Positions 1-8,789 of a DNA stretch of 51,019 nucleotides are shown here, piece after piece. The stretch comes from Bacteroidota bacterium. Its GTDB lineage: Bacteria; Bacteroidota; Bacteroidia; Bacteroidales; F082. A program made the position numbers and the translations under genes. Below the pieces are notes generated by a model. That model was not told the DNA's origin. It worked only from the letters and a program-made list of their open reading frames with translations, and did no database searches. The stretch covers positions 1 to 51,019 of the forward strand of contig JAERTD010000106.1 in NCBI GenBank assembly GCA_016845175.1, in the 5' to 3' direction. Position 1 is the stretch's first letter. Every line of letters starts with the position of its first letter.

Positions 1-201
1 CAGGATCAGCAAAAAAATCAAGACAAGAACCAAGGAGACCAACAGCAAAAGCAACCGCAGCAACAACCTCAGCAGATTTCAAAAGAGGATGCTCAACGCA
101 TGCTGGAGGCACTAAAAAACGATGAGAAAAAAACCCTGCAAAAACTCCAGAAGCAGAAAGCTAAAGCTGTAAAAGGAGGGAAAACAGATATTGATTGGTA
201 A
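1..201 (+). CDS. batC: BatC C-terminal fragment (5' end outside window)
   Basis: An open frame runs from base 1 to a TAA at 199-201 and gives 66 residues. It begins with a Gln/Asp/Lys-rich low-complexity stretch and ends with the motif SKEDAQRMLEAL, a basic helix and KGGKTDIDW. BatC proteins of Bacteroidota are TPR proteins with exactly this kind of Q-rich linker and a short 'DAQRMLEAL..' helix near the end. The gene lies directly before batD, which fits the batA-B-C-D-E order. The TPR part lies upstream of the window, so the assignment rests on the tail and the neighbours. It was missed by length filters because it is short and lacks a start codon here. Confidence 0.72.
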   Translation, partial: QDQQKNQDKNQGDQQQKQPQQQPQQISKEDAQRMLEALKNDEKKTLQKLQKQKAKAVKGGKTDIDW

Positions 202-254
202 AACAATAAGAAGGCTTTAAATAAGTTTTAATTTTGACGATTCAAAAACACCGC

Positions 255-2114
255 ATGAAAGCGAGACGCCTATTAACCATACTTTTACTGATGCTGTTCC
301 AATACGCAGGAATAGCTCAGGATAATGTCAGGTTTACCGGAAGCGCCAATCAGGAGGTAAGCGTGGGTGACCGATTCAGGGTGGTGTATGAAGTAAATGG
401 CGATGGCAAAAATTTCATCTCTCCAAGCTTCGGAAGCTTACAAATTTTAAGTGGCCCCAGCACTTCAACAAACTCCAGTGTGCAATATGTCAACGGTAAG
501 ATGTCGCAATCCTATACCAAGACTTTTACCTTTATTGTACAGGCCACACAGGAAGGCACCGTAAATATTCCGCCTGCCAAAGTAAGAGTGGATGCAAAGA
601 ATTATAATTCCAATGCGATCAGCATTAAAGTTCTGCCTAAATCTACCAACAACAGAAACAATACTAGAAATAATAGTGGCACACAACAACGTCAGCAAGA
701 CGGGGTTTTGCAAAAGGACGATGTTTATATTAAGGCCTTTGTGAACAACCGAAACCCTTACCTGGGGGAGCAGGTAATTGTCACCTATAAAATTTATACC
801 AGGGTCCCGGTATCCAACTTAACTTCTTCAAAATCCTCCTCTTTCCCGGGATTTTGGTCGAAGAACTTGATGGACGACAGGCAACAATTTAAGCAGAGCA
901 CCAAAATTATAAATGGTGAAGAGTATATTGTAGCCGATATCAGTCGTTATGCCCTTTTTCCTCAAAAATCGGGAAAACTAAATATAGAAGCTTTTGAGCT
1001 GGAATGTAATGTACAGTTGCGGGTTCAGCAACAAAGAAAAAGAAGCCATGATCCCTTTGAGGATTTCTTTAATGATCCATTCTTTAACAGAAATGTGAAG
1101 AATGTGAAGGCCACGCTGAAATCGGAACCTATTAGCTTAAATGTAAAGCCGCTGCCACAAGCCAACAAACCAGAAGGTTTTTCGGGAGCTGTGGGTACTT
1201 TTAATTTCTCAGCGAAAACCGACCACGATCAGTTAAATGCCAATGATGCCTTAACATTAAGCGTTGAAATATCAGGAAAGGGAAATATTGAATTGATCAA
1301 TTTGGGGGAATTGAATTTCCCCACTGATTTTGAGACCTATGAGCCTAAGGTCACAAGCAAAGTCAACACCAATTCAACAGGCGTTTCCGGAAGAAAGCGT
1401 TTTGAGTATCTACTGATACCAAGAAATCCAGGTGATTTCAGGCTGAAGCCAATTGTCTTCAGCTATTTCGACCCAAAAAAGGAACAATATATCAGTTTTT
1501 CATCTGATGTCTTTTCTATTCATGTTTCCAAAGACAGTAATACATCATCCGGTGGTGTTACCTATAGTTCTTCAGCTCAAGAGGATATCCGTTTCATTGG
1601 TCAGGATATCCATCACATCAAAACACAGGAAGCCGGACTACAGCTGGCTAACCAATTCTTTTTTGCGTCGAACTGGTATTATATACTGATGTGGCTGCCT
1701 GTTGTTTTGCTACTTCTAATTGTTTTATTATGGAAACAACAAGAGAAACGCAGATCTGATGTAGGCCTGATGAAAAACAGAAAGGCCAATAAAATTGCCC
1801 GAAGTCGTTTGCAAAAAGCTGATAAATTCAGGAAGACGGATGATGACAAAAGCTTTTATGAAGAAATTGCCCAGGCTCTATGGGGATATATCGCGGATAA
1901 ATTTTCAATTTCCAGAGCTGATTTATCCATGGATTCTGTTAAGGAAAGTTTAAGTCAAAGAGGTATTGAGGATTCCGTAATCGACAATTTTATCAATACC
2001 TTAAACAACATTGAGTTTGCCCGTTTTGCTCCTGGTGACACCAGTGGGAAGATGGAAAATATTTATAACGAATCCATGAACGCCATCATGCAGGCTGAAA
2101 AAGCATTGAAATGA
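255..2114 (+). CDS. batD: BatD family protein (aerotolerance operon)
   Basis: The protein has 619 residues from the ATG at 255. A TTG 21 bases upstream is possible, but the ATG directly precedes a good signal peptide (MKARRLLTILLLML..., ending GIAQ). The large periplasmic part contains repeated beta-sandwich sections including NRNPYLGEQVIVTYKIYT, typical of BatD. One membrane segment lies at about residues 474-493, followed by a cytoplasmic helical tail of about 120 residues. BatD belongs to the Bat (Bacteroides aerotolerance) set that acts with the VWA proteins BatA/BatB at the inner membrane; its molecular role is not firmly known. Its stop overlaps the batE start (ATGA), so the two genes are probably translationally coupled. 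Confidence 0.9.
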   Translation: MKARRLLTILLLMLFQYAGIAQDNVRFTGSANQEVSVGDRFRVVYEVNGDGKNFISPSFGSLQILSGPSTSTNSSVQYVNGKMSQSYTKTFTFIVQATQEGTVNIPPAKVRVDAKNYNSNAISIKVLPKSTNNRNNTRNNSGTQQRQQDGVLQKDDVYIKAFVNNRNPYLGEQVIVTYKIYTRVPVSNLTSSKSSSFPGFWSKNLMDDRQQFKQSTKIINGEEYIVADISRYALFPQKSGKLNIEAFELECNVQLRVQQQRKRSHDPFEDFFNDPFFNRNVKNVKATLKSEPISLNVKPLPQANKPEGFSGAVGTFNFSAKTDHDQLNANDALTLSVEISGKGNIELINLGELNFPTDFETYEPKVTSKVNTNSTGVSGRKRFEYLLIPRNPGDFRLKPIVFSYFDPKKEQYISFSSDVFSIHVSKDSNTSSGGVTYSSSAQEDIRFIGQDIHHIKTQEAGLQLANQFFFASNWYYILMWLPVVLLLLIVLLWKQQEKRRSDVGLMKNRKANKIARSRLQKADKFRKTDDDKSFYEEIAQALWGYIADKFSISRADLSMDSVKESLSQRGIEDSVIDNFINTLNNIEFARFAPGDTSGKMENIYNESMNAIMQAEKALK

Positions 2115-2881
2115 TTGTAAGATTTAAAACATATTGCCTTGTATTGATCATGATTGTGGGTATGGGTCTTCAGGCCGAAACTACACCACTGGATTCATTA
2201 TTCAAAACCGGCAACCGGGCCTATAACCAGGGCTTGTACGATTCGGCCCTCAATGTGTATGGTCAAATCCTCAATCAGAATCAGGAATCAGCTGCCTTGT
2301 ATTACAATTGTGCCAATGCCTATTTCAAGAATAACCAATTGGCCTCTGCCATATTATACTATGAAAAAGCCAAAAAACTGAGCCCTAATGATGAGGATAT
2401 AGCCTACAATCTGAACATTGCTAATAGTATGATAGTGGACAAAATAGAAAAGGTTCCAGAACTGTTTTATAAGAACTGGTGGAACTACTTCTACAATATG
2501 TTCAGCGCAGACCTTTGGACCTATATTTCTATTGCCAGCTGGTTTATACTCATTTTTTTGGTGGGCCTTTTCATCTTATCAAAAACCCGGAAAACGAAAA
2601 AAATGGCCTTTTACCTGGGCCTATTGTTTTTGTTTGGCAGTGTGGCCACATTCGGTTTGGCTTCTCAGAAATATTATTATACCCAATCACAACAGGAAGC
2701 CATTATATTTACACCTACCATCACAGTGAAAAGCTCCCCTACCCTTAACTCTGTGGATCTTTTCGTCATCCACGAAGGCACTAAAATTCAGGTGTTGGAC
2801 CAGGTGGATGATTGGGTGAAAATCAAGATTCAGGATGGTAGCATCGGCTGGTTACCTGATGAAGCCATTCAAAGGATTTAG
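2111..2881 (+). CDS. batE: BatE family TPR and SH3 protein
   Basis: The 256-residue protein has a signal peptide (about 1-22) and TPR repeats at about 25-100 (GNRAYNQGLYDSALNVY, ANAYFKNNQLASAILYYEKA). Two membrane segments lie near 135-156 and 165-186, and a C-terminal SH3-like domain at about 195-256 includes VKSSPTLNS and GSIGWLP. This TPR, two-TM, SH3 order is typical of BatE. It overlaps batD by 4 bases and is the last gene of the bat operon here; the next 236 bases hold no gene. It probably sits in the inner membrane with its TPR and SH3 parts in the periplasm, acting as a scaffold for the Bat complex (inference). Confidence 0.88.
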   Translation: MIVRFKTYCLVLIMIVGMGLQAETTPLDSLFKTGNRAYNQGLYDSALNVYGQILNQNQESAALYYNCANAYFKNNQLASAILYYEKAKKLSPNDEDIAYNLNIANSMIVDKIEKVPELFYKNWWNYFYNMFSADLWTYISIASWFILIFLVGLFILSKTRKTKKMAFYLGLLFLFGSVATFGLASQKYYYTQSQQEAIIFTPTITVKSSPTLNSVDLFVIHEGTKIQVLDQVDDWVKIKIQDGSIGWLPDEAIQRI

Positions 2882-2955
2882 AAAACAAACAAGCTTATAA
2901 CCCATTTAGGACACATCGCCAACTGCTTTTAATCGATTTTATTTAAACCAACTAT

Positions 2956-3002
2956 TGGCACGAGTCGATGGCTAAAACCTGCGCTTCAGGCTCGCGCCAG
3001 TT
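2956..3002. repeat. REP-like palindromic intergenic repeat, copy A
   Basis: The sequence starts TTGGCACGAGTC and ends CTCGCGCCAGTT. The ends can pair as a stem; read on the minus strand, TGGCGCGAG pairs with CTCGTGCCA with one G-U wobble. The same ends and the inner 'GCGCTTCAG' occur again at 3935-4071. It lies between batE and the next gene. The form resembles REP elements mobilised by RAYT transposases, but no transposase is in the window. Confidence 0.6.
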
Positions 3003-3117
3003 GTTTTCCTAACTGTTTTCTCGCCTTTCTTTCATTCATTCCCTTCATTGGTTGCCCTCATATTTTCGTAGCTTTACTATTTCAATTGTGAACAACAACG
3101 TAAGGAAGGCTCATTCG

Positions 3118-3912
3118 ATGGCAAAAAAAAATATCACCTATCTCTTCAGTTTGCTTATCCTCATATTTGCCTGTGAAAGAAAGGAATCAGCCACTGAAAT
3201 ACTCAGAAAAACCATTGAAAGCATCGACACCATTAAAACGGTACAATTTAAACAGCAAATGAGGCGATCCAATCCAAGAAATATCAAGGACACACTTGTT
3301 CGTTACCGCGAGATGGTTTTCACAAGATTGATCTCAGATTCGATTGTGGGTGTAAAAGGGCATTGGTATATGTATCTTAGTGATTCGATTGAGGCGGTAT
3401 ATGAAGATATTTTTGATGGAAATAGGTTAGTTAGAATAAACAACCCTGATAGTTTGGCACGCCTGTATGATTTGGTAAAATATCCAGCCTTCAAAGAGAA
3501 GCATTTTTGGAGCCACAACACACCCTTTGGTATGCAATATGAGTATAAGTATATGCTTGAAAATGGCGAATATTATGGTTTGGAAAGATTAAACGACACC
3601 ATCATTGAAGGCATTAATTGTTATCAGATTAAAGTGTTATTGGAAAACCAAATGAGTTTACCTGGTTTTGCCACATCATTGGAAGCCTATGAGGGATTGA
3701 TCACTGATACCCGGTACTATATCAATAAAGAAACCTATTACCCACTTGGAGTGAAGGCTGAGACTTATCTAAGTACTGATCCCAGGAATAAGACATTTAT
3801 TGAACAGCACTATTATGACTTACTATTTAATGACCCCATCAAAGAGGAGCTACAATACAACACTTCGCTCAAATCCTTATCAGGATTTGAAACCATTGAA
3901 ATGAAACCATAA
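3118..3912 (+). CDS. Lipoprotein of unknown function (possibly LolA-like fold)
   Basis: The protein has 264 residues from the ATG at 3118, chosen because it begins the lipoprotein signal MAKKNITYLFSLLILIFAC, with the lipid-bearing Cys at residue 19. The frame is open 66 bases further upstream, but that part has no signal-peptide character. After the Cys comes a helix (ATEILRKTIESIDTIKTV) and then a mostly beta-strand body with many Tyr residues. This resembles N-terminal parts of Bacteroidota thioredoxin-like and LolA-like proteins. There is no CxxC motif, so it is not a redoxin itself. It is flanked on both sides by the REP-like repeats and appears to be a single-gene unit. No function is assigned. 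Confidence 0.75.
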   Translation: MAKKNITYLFSLLILIFACERKESATEILRKTIESIDTIKTVQFKQQMRRSNPRNIKDTLVRYREMVFTRLISDSIVGVKGHWYMYLSDSIEAVYEDIFDGNRLVRINNPDSLARLYDLVKYPAFKEKHFWSHNTPFGMQYEYKYMLENGEYYGLERLNDTIIEGINCYQIKVLLENQMSLPGFATSLEAYEGLITDTRYYINKETYYPLGVKAETYLSTDPRNKTFIEQHYYDLLFNDPIKEELQYNTSLKSLSGFETIEMKP

Positions 3913-3934
3913 GTTGCCAGATCTCTTGATTGAG

Positions 3935-4071
3935 GTCACGAGTTGCTGCATTCAAACCTGAGTTTCAGACTCGCGCCAGTTTTGGGATAAAGTCACGAGC
4001 CGCCATGATCAATGCTGCGCTTCAGACTCGCGCCAGTTGTGCTCAATGCTGCGCTACAGACTCGCGCCAGT
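3935..4071. repeat. Cluster of REP-like palindromic repeats, copies B, C and D
   Basis: Copy B (3935-3982) and copy C (3992-4038) both start GTCACGAG and end CTCGCGCCAGTT. Copy D (4041-4071) is a half copy holding only CAATGCTGCGCTACAGACTCG and the end CGCCAGT. Copies C and D share about 30 almost identical bases (one T/A difference). The cluster fills the space between two convergent genes (lipoprotein, ending 3912; lipocalin, ending 4077) and may also act as a hairpin terminator for both. Confidence 0.65.
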
Positions 4072-4076
4072 AAAGG

Positions 4077-4649
4077 TTATTCCAAATTGGGTTCTGCTGC
4101 CTGTGGGACTTTTATCAGCTGGTCTAAAGAATAGCCCCTTTCTTCGATTAGGTGTAGAATAGTCTTGTATTGTTTTTCAGACATCTGAGGTGATCTGCTC
4201 AGTACCCATAAGTATTTATCGGAACTACTTCCAATGACTGCCCACTGATATGCCTCATGATCCAATTCCAGTACCAGATAATCTGAATAAAAAATCCAGA
4301 AAAAAGAAACTCTCAGATGTGAGGGAACTGATGGGTTGGGGACTTTTGCCTTACCTACAGCCGTAGACAATTTACCAGAGAGTTCTTCTTTGAAACCCTT
4401 ATTCACCACCTTGATCAAAACATCCTCCCGTAAACTATACTCAGCAGTTACACCCACAAGGCCCTTCTCAAAGCTATGAGGGTAGCGGGCTATTTCATAC
4501 CATTTCCCAAGGAAACGATCCAGATGAAAGGGGGATACAGTTTCCTTATCTATCATACTTTCTGAAGGTTTGCAAGACAGAAAGGTGATTGCCAGCAACA
4601 TCAGAAATGCAGGCATTACCAAGTTTTTTACAAGTGGTTGATATTTCAT
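4077..4649 (-). CDS. blc: Bacterial lipocalin (Blc family) lipoprotein
   Basis: The 190-residue protein has a lipoprotein signal ending TFLSC at about residue 26. The first lipocalin motif is clear (FLGKWYEIARYPHSFEKG), followed by the expected strands 'VTAEYSLRED' and 'YQWAVIGSSSDKYLWVLSRSP', and the tail helix with 'RGYSLDQLIKVPQ'. Blc proteins are outer-membrane-anchored lipocalins that bind lysophospholipids or other hydrophobic ligands in E. coli. The start is 26 bases downstream of the TonB receptor stop, so the two are likely one operon with the DUF2271-like gene. Ligand unknown here. Confidence 0.9.
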   Translation of the reverse strand: MKYQPLVKNLVMPAFLMLLAITFLSCKPSESMIDKETVSPFHLDRFLGKWYEIARYPHSFEKGLVGVTAEYSLREDVLIKVVNKGFKEELSGKLSTAVGKAKVPNPSVPSHLRVSFFWIFYSDYLVLELDHEAYQWAVIGSSSDKYLWVLSRSPQMSEKQYKTILHLIEERGYSLDQLIKVPQAAEPNLE

Positions 4650-4675
4650 TCTTGTTCACAGTTCGATGATTGATT

Positions 4676-7060
4676 TTAGAATTTCACCATAATCCCAATG
4701 GTTGGCAATACGGTACCTGAGGAGTTGGGAACAGATGTTAGCACATATTCAGTTCCATTGTTAACTGTTTTATAGCTCCCGTCTGCGTTCTTCTCCCTGA
4801 TAATATAATCCTGACCTTCATTCTGGAAATTATAAGCATTTTGTATATCCAGGTAAAGCATTAATGTCCATTTCTTGAAGAAATAGTTTTTGTCGATCCT
4901 CAAATCCAGTTGGTGGAAAGCCTCATATCGATTGGCATTCAACTGAGAATAATCCAGATAAGGTTGTCCAATTGCATCCCAGGCCTCCACATTAGCTGAG
5001 GTTTCCAAATCATAGGGTGTATAAGGTAATCCTCCTACAAATCGCCATTTAAACCCTACCCGCCAGTTTCTTTTAAGTTCTTTGGTTCCTGTGAGTGTTA
5101 AGAGGTGTTTACTATCCCAGCTTGAAGGAATATAGCTTCCGTTAATGTCAGTAAACATACTTCTTACATAAGTATAAGATGCCAACAAATTAAAGGTGTT
5201 TAAATTGATGCGATTAAGTATTTCAAAACCAATGGCCTCTCCCTTTCCATCAAAATTCACAGGTGCCGCTCCCGCTACACTGCTGTATTCAGCCCCTTGG
5301 TTTGCCAGGCTCGCTCCTGTAATCAGGTTCACAGGGTATTGAAAATAGTCCTTATAAAATCCTTCCAGGGAAAACAACACGGCCTCACTAACACGGTACT
5401 CCACACCAAGATTATACTGATTGACACCAATATACTTTGCTACACTCTCATTCATCAACTCATTCATATTGTCCCGAAAGCCCAGTGTGGTATAAGCTGC
5501 CTGCTGATAATAGCGGCCCAAACCCGCATTCAATTGAAACTTATCACTTAAGGCATAGGAAGCTGAAAATCGGGGTGATAATTGGTTGAGAGGATTGCTG
5601 GTATTAGCATTATAGTTGTTTCCATCCATCCTTAAACCCAGGGATAATAACAAACGGCTGCCAAAGAAACGTTTGGAAACCTGACCTGAAAGTCCGTATT
5701 TAAAGAGTCGTAAATCTGTACTATAGTTTAAATAGATCAAACTGTCCTCCAGATAGACTTGTTGGCTTGTTGTATTGGTATATCTGGCATCTTCCAGATT
5801 CAAACCAACATTCCATTTGAATCCACCATCCCTGATCACCAATTCATAGCGCAGTTTATTTTCTGCTTCTGTTGAATTGTAATCGAATGTTTTCGGAAGG
5901 TTTTCGTTGTTGTCGGGATATTTATAGAACTGGTTATTGAGCATATTTCTGCTGGTCACCAAGGTATGGAAGCCCTTATCAAAAAAGTGTTTATACACCA
6001 GACCAAATGTGTAACTCCATTGGTTATTTACCGGAATCTGGCTTAGAATATACTCCTGACCAGCATCGGGATTTTCAATTCCCGTGTTTAAGGTCAGTTG
6101 GTCCAGGGAACCCAGACTGATTACCGTGAGCTGATTCTTCTTATCAAAATTGGTTTTCAACTTAAACTGATAATCATTAAAAGTGGGCAAAAAAGGCAAT
6201 CCAATGGCAGAAAACAGAAACTGCAAATAGGACCTTCGTACGGAAAAAATATAACTGGTTTTCTTTCCGATGGGTCCATCTACCGTGAAAGCTGCCTCAC
6301 TGGCACCCAGTGTGATCTGGAAATTCGTATGATCCTTGCTTCCCTCCTTCTGTTTAAAATCCAGCATACCACTTAGGGCATTGTATTTACTGGCGGGGAA
6401 AGATCCTGAGTAGAAATCAAGCGACTCTATAAAGTCGGCGTTTATAATGCCTACAGGGCCGCCTGAAGCCCCCTGAGTGGAGAAATGATTGAGCACCGGG
6501 ATTTCAACACCGTCAAGAAAGAATCTGTTTTCGCTGGGGCCGCCTCCTCTGATGATTACATCATTTCTAAAGGCTGGGGTTGAACCCACGCCAGGAAAGG
6601 ATTGGATTACTCTAGAGATGTCGCGGTTGGCTCCCGGATTACTTTCAATTTCCTTGAGACCAATACGTTGCATGGACAAGGGGGCTTCCTGGACTTTTTC
6701 AAAACGGTCGACCCTTACCACTACTTCAGAGAGGGTTTCTTCAGCAGGTTCCAAATAGATTTCTATGAAAGGTACGTTGTTGTTGCTGACCAAAACATCA
6801 GCACTGGTGGTGGTTTTATAACCTACGAATGATGCCTGAAGGCTAAGAAAACCAGGCTCGAGACCGGTGATGATGAAGTTGCCATCAAAGTCACTGGTAG
6901 ATCCAATCTGAGTACCCAGGACCACTACATTACAAAAGGCTATGGGTTCATTATTCCTGGCATCTATTATCTTACCTTCGATTCGTGCATTTTGAGCCAT
7001 GCCTTCTATTGAAAAAAGGATAAAAAGCAGGCCTATTATATGGTGTTTCTTGATTGTCAT
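4676..7060 (-). CDS. TonB-dependent outer-membrane receptor with carboxypeptidase-like N-terminal domain
   Basis: The protein has 794 residues: signal peptide (1-22, ending GMAQ), a CarboxypepD_reg-like domain (about 25-110; ARIEGKIIDARNNEPIAF), a plug domain (about 112-235; SRVIQSFPGVGS, VIIRGGGPSENRFFLDGVEI) and a 22-strand-type barrel to the C-terminal Phe (GIMVKF). This architecture is common in Bacteroidota TonB receptors. No SusD partner follows, so a glycan (SusCD) role is unlikely; iron, cofactor or other small-ligand uptake is more plausible. It is 12 bases downstream of the DUF2271-like gene and 26 bases upstream of the lipocalin. Substrate cannot be read from the sequence. Confidence 0.92.
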   Translation of the reverse strand: MTIKKHHIIGLLFILFSIEGMAQNARIEGKIIDARNNEPIAFCNVVVLGTQIGSTSDFDGNFIITGLEPGFLSLQASFVGYKTTTSADVLVSNNNVPFIEIYLEPAEETLSEVVVRVDRFEKVQEAPLSMQRIGLKEIESNPGANRDISRVIQSFPGVGSTPAFRNDVIIRGGGPSENRFFLDGVEIPVLNHFSTQGASGGPVGIINADFIESLDFYSGSFPASKYNALSGMLDFKQKEGSKDHTNFQITLGASEAAFTVDGPIGKKTSYIFSVRRSYLQFLFSAIGLPFLPTFNDYQFKLKTNFDKKNQLTVISLGSLDQLTLNTGIENPDAGQEYILSQIPVNNQWSYTFGLVYKHFFDKGFHTLVTSRNMLNNQFYKYPDNNENLPKTFDYNSTEAENKLRYELVIRDGGFKWNVGLNLEDARYTNTTSQQVYLEDSLIYLNYSTDLRLFKYGLSGQVSKRFFGSRLLLSLGLRMDGNNYNANTSNPLNQLSPRFSASYALSDKFQLNAGLGRYYQQAAYTTLGFRDNMNELMNESVAKYIGVNQYNLGVEYRVSEAVLFSLEGFYKDYFQYPVNLITGASLANQGAEYSSVAGAAPVNFDGKGEAIGFEILNRINLNTFNLLASYTYVRSMFTDINGSYIPSSWDSKHLLTLTGTKELKRNWRVGFKWRFVGGLPYTPYDLETSANVEAWDAIGQPYLDYSQLNANRYEAFHQLDLRIDKNYFFKKWTLMLYLDIQNAYNFQNEGQDYIIREKNADGSYKTVNNGTEYVLTSVPNSSGTVLPTIGIMVKF

Positions 7061-7072
7061 TTGAGTATATGC

Positions 7073-7810
7073 TTAGCGAGTGAGTTCTATTACAATTGAT
7101 TCAAAGATCTTTTGGGCAGTTGTGTGACCTGAGAGATCAGTGAAAAGTTTTCCGCTAAGTCCTCTGGGATCTCCATGTCCAATGGGGTTCATATAAACCT
7201 TAGCATCTTCTCTATTCACAGTTACCGCATAGATTAAGGAAGGCTGTGCAGCATGTTGATAGGCAGGATTGTCAGGATATTTGGCATTATTCCAATGTGT
7301 ATTCCAATCCCAGGCCTGATTCACTTCTACAAGTATCCTGAAAGTTGATGGCAAAGAATTCGAACTGGTCATAAACCTGAAATTGTCCTGTGGGGTAGCA
7401 CCTGTATAGGCATCTACAAAAGGATGGTCCTGGCTGGGAAGATATTCCTTTTCATGGATAGGTCCCTTCTTAAACATCCAATAGGGCAAAGCTGCAGGCT
7501 GCGGAGAACTTCCCTTAACCGGCAACCATATACTATCTCCAACCATGGTATAGCCGAATTCACCTTTGGCAAAGGATTCTGTAAGAAAGATGGTTTTCAA
7601 ATACCGACCCTCTAGATCTTCAGCCCAGATCACAAAACTGGGATGGTTGTGTGCCGGACCCGCATTCATAATGATGCGCATATTTGCATCCTTAGCATCA
7701 TCCATTACTTCAGTATATATAAGTGTTTGCCTGGATTGCTCCTTGGTTTTGCAAGAACTGAAGGCCATGATCGAAATAAGTATCACAAATAATATATTGT
7801 TCCTAATCAT
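7073..7810 (-). CDS. DUF2271-like periplasmic lipoprotein
   Basis: The 245-residue protein has a lipoprotein signal (MIRNNILFVILISIMAFSSC, Cys at 20). Its body shows a strand pair with 'SFVIWAEDLEGRYLKTIFL', then 'VDAYTGATP' and 'FRILVEVNQAWDWN'. These match the layout I know for DUF2271 proteins ('VAVWVED..GR.V', 'DAVSGAT', 'Y.L.VE.'). DUF2271 proteins often neighbour PepSY or ApbE-linked redox and metal systems, but neither is present here. It is the first gene of an operon with the TonB receptor and lipocalin, and is divergent from the MarR gene. Family call is from memory of motifs and is moderate. Confidence 0.55.
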   Translation of the reverse strand: MIRNNILFVILISIMAFSSCKTKEQSRQTLIYTEVMDDAKDANMRIIMNAGPAHNHPSFVIWAEDLEGRYLKTIFLTESFAKGEFGYTMVGDSIWLPVKGSSPQPAALPYWMFKKGPIHEKEYLPSQDHPFVDAYTGATPQDNFRFMTSSNSLPSTFRILVEVNQAWDWNTHWNNAKYPDNPAYQHAAQPSLIYAVTVNREDAKVYMNPIGHGDPRGLSGKLFTDLSGHTTAQKIFESIVIELTR

Positions 7811-7867
7811 TTTAGTCTATTTTTGTATTTATTTTGCAATATTACTACTTTTTTAGATTATTTATTA

Positions 7868-7875
7868 TATTTTTG
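7868..7875 (+). promoter_or_regulatory. Bacteroidota -7 box (TATTTTTG) for the MarR gene
   Basis: TATTTTTG matches the Bacteroidota primary sigma consensus TAnnTTTG and lies 24 bases before the MarR start at 7900. A second identical box lies at 7818-7825. The very AT-rich 89-base gap separates the divergent DUF2271-like operon from the MarR gene, so autoregulation and control of both sides is plausible (inference). No clear -33 TTG was seen at the right spacing. Confidence 0.5.
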
Positions 7876-7899
7876 TCATAATTTTTAACATTTAATACG

Positions 7900-8571
7900 A
7901 TGCCGGATAATATTCTGCTTCTCAAAGAAATTTTACAGTATTTGGAAACCTATCAACAAGAGGTCGGAAATGCTGACATCAAAGAGTTCTCCATTTATTT
8001 AAGGGATCAGGTGATCTCACCTAATGATAAGCACAGTGGTCTTGAGTTTGATAAAAACAATTATAAAAACTACAAAAGCTATAAAGAAGTAGAGTTTTCT
8101 ACACTGCTCACAGGCTTATTCCGATTTGCCAAACATTACATTAAAAAAGCACTTGCCAACACCTCCTTTAAAACCATTGATGAATTTGGCTTTCTGGCCA
8201 CATTACTTAGAGAAGAGAGTCTGCTTAAAAATGAACTGATACACAAACACCACCTCGAAATATCCAGTGGTAGTGAAATTATTAAACGTTTGGTAAGGAA
8301 TGAATTGATCCTTGAATATCCTGATGAAAAAGACAAACGTGCCAAGAGAGTCGCATTAACTCCAATTGGAAGAAAAGAAATACTATCGGCCTTTGATGAA
8401 ATGCATCAGGTATCAGAGATCATCATAGGCAATCTAAGCCCATCCGAAATTGATCAATCACTGGCCGCTTTCAATAAACTGACATACTTCCATCAACATA
8501 TTTATGAAGAGGACCGCAATACAGACCTCAAGCAGTTGCATCACAAATACATAGAAAACAGCAAAGACTAG
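7900..8571 (+). CDS. MarR family transcriptional regulator
   Basis: The protein has 223 residues, longer than the usual 140-160 because of an N-terminal extension of about 60 residues. The winged helix lies at about 95-175: 'TIDEFGFLATLLREESLLKNELI', 'EISSGSEIIKRLVRNELILEY', then the wing 'PDEKDKRAKRVALTPIGRKEI', which carries the D-x-R and T-x-x-G signature of MarR. It is divergent from the DUF2271-like, TonB receptor and lipocalin operon across 89 bases, which makes that operon the likely target. The effector ligand is unknown. Confidence 0.85.
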   Translation: MPDNILLLKEILQYLETYQQEVGNADIKEFSIYLRDQVISPNDKHSGLEFDKNNYKNYKSYKEVEFSTLLTGLFRFAKHYIKKALANTSFKTIDEFGFLATLLREESLLKNELIHKHHLEISSGSEIIKRLVRNELILEYPDEKDKRAKRVALTPIGRKEILSAFDEMHQVSEIIIGNLSPSEIDQSLAAFNKLTYFHQHIYEEDRNTDLKQLHHKYIENSKD

Positions 8572-8585
8572 GGTTTGCTGGCTGT

Positions 8586-8789
8586 TTATCGTAGATAATT
8601 TCCAGGAGGCATCTCACCAGTAACATTGGTTCTGTTGTAGGTTTCGGCAATAACAGCTTTTCTTTCTTCATCACTCATTTTCGACCATCTGCCGATTTCT
8701 TCACCTGTCCTCCTGCACCCAAAACAAACATCCTTTGAGTCGCGGTGACATAGTTTAATACAAGGGGATTGTACTTCTGACATATACAT
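8586..8789 (-). CDS. DUF1289 family small cysteine protein
   Basis: The 67-residue protein shows the full DUF1289 pattern: SPCIKLCHRD, then DVCFGCRRTGEEI and 'RWSKMSDEERKAV'. The four Cys residues (about 10, 14, 22, 25) suggest a metal or Fe-S site. A second ATG two codons in (MSEVQSP) could be the true start. The gene ends 14 bases from the MarR stop (convergent). DUF1289 proteins are widespread and have no firm function. Confidence 0.85.
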   Translation of the reverse strand: MYMSEVQSPCIKLCHRDSKDVCFGCRRTGEEIGRWSKMSDEERKAVIAETYNRTNVTGEMPPGNYLR

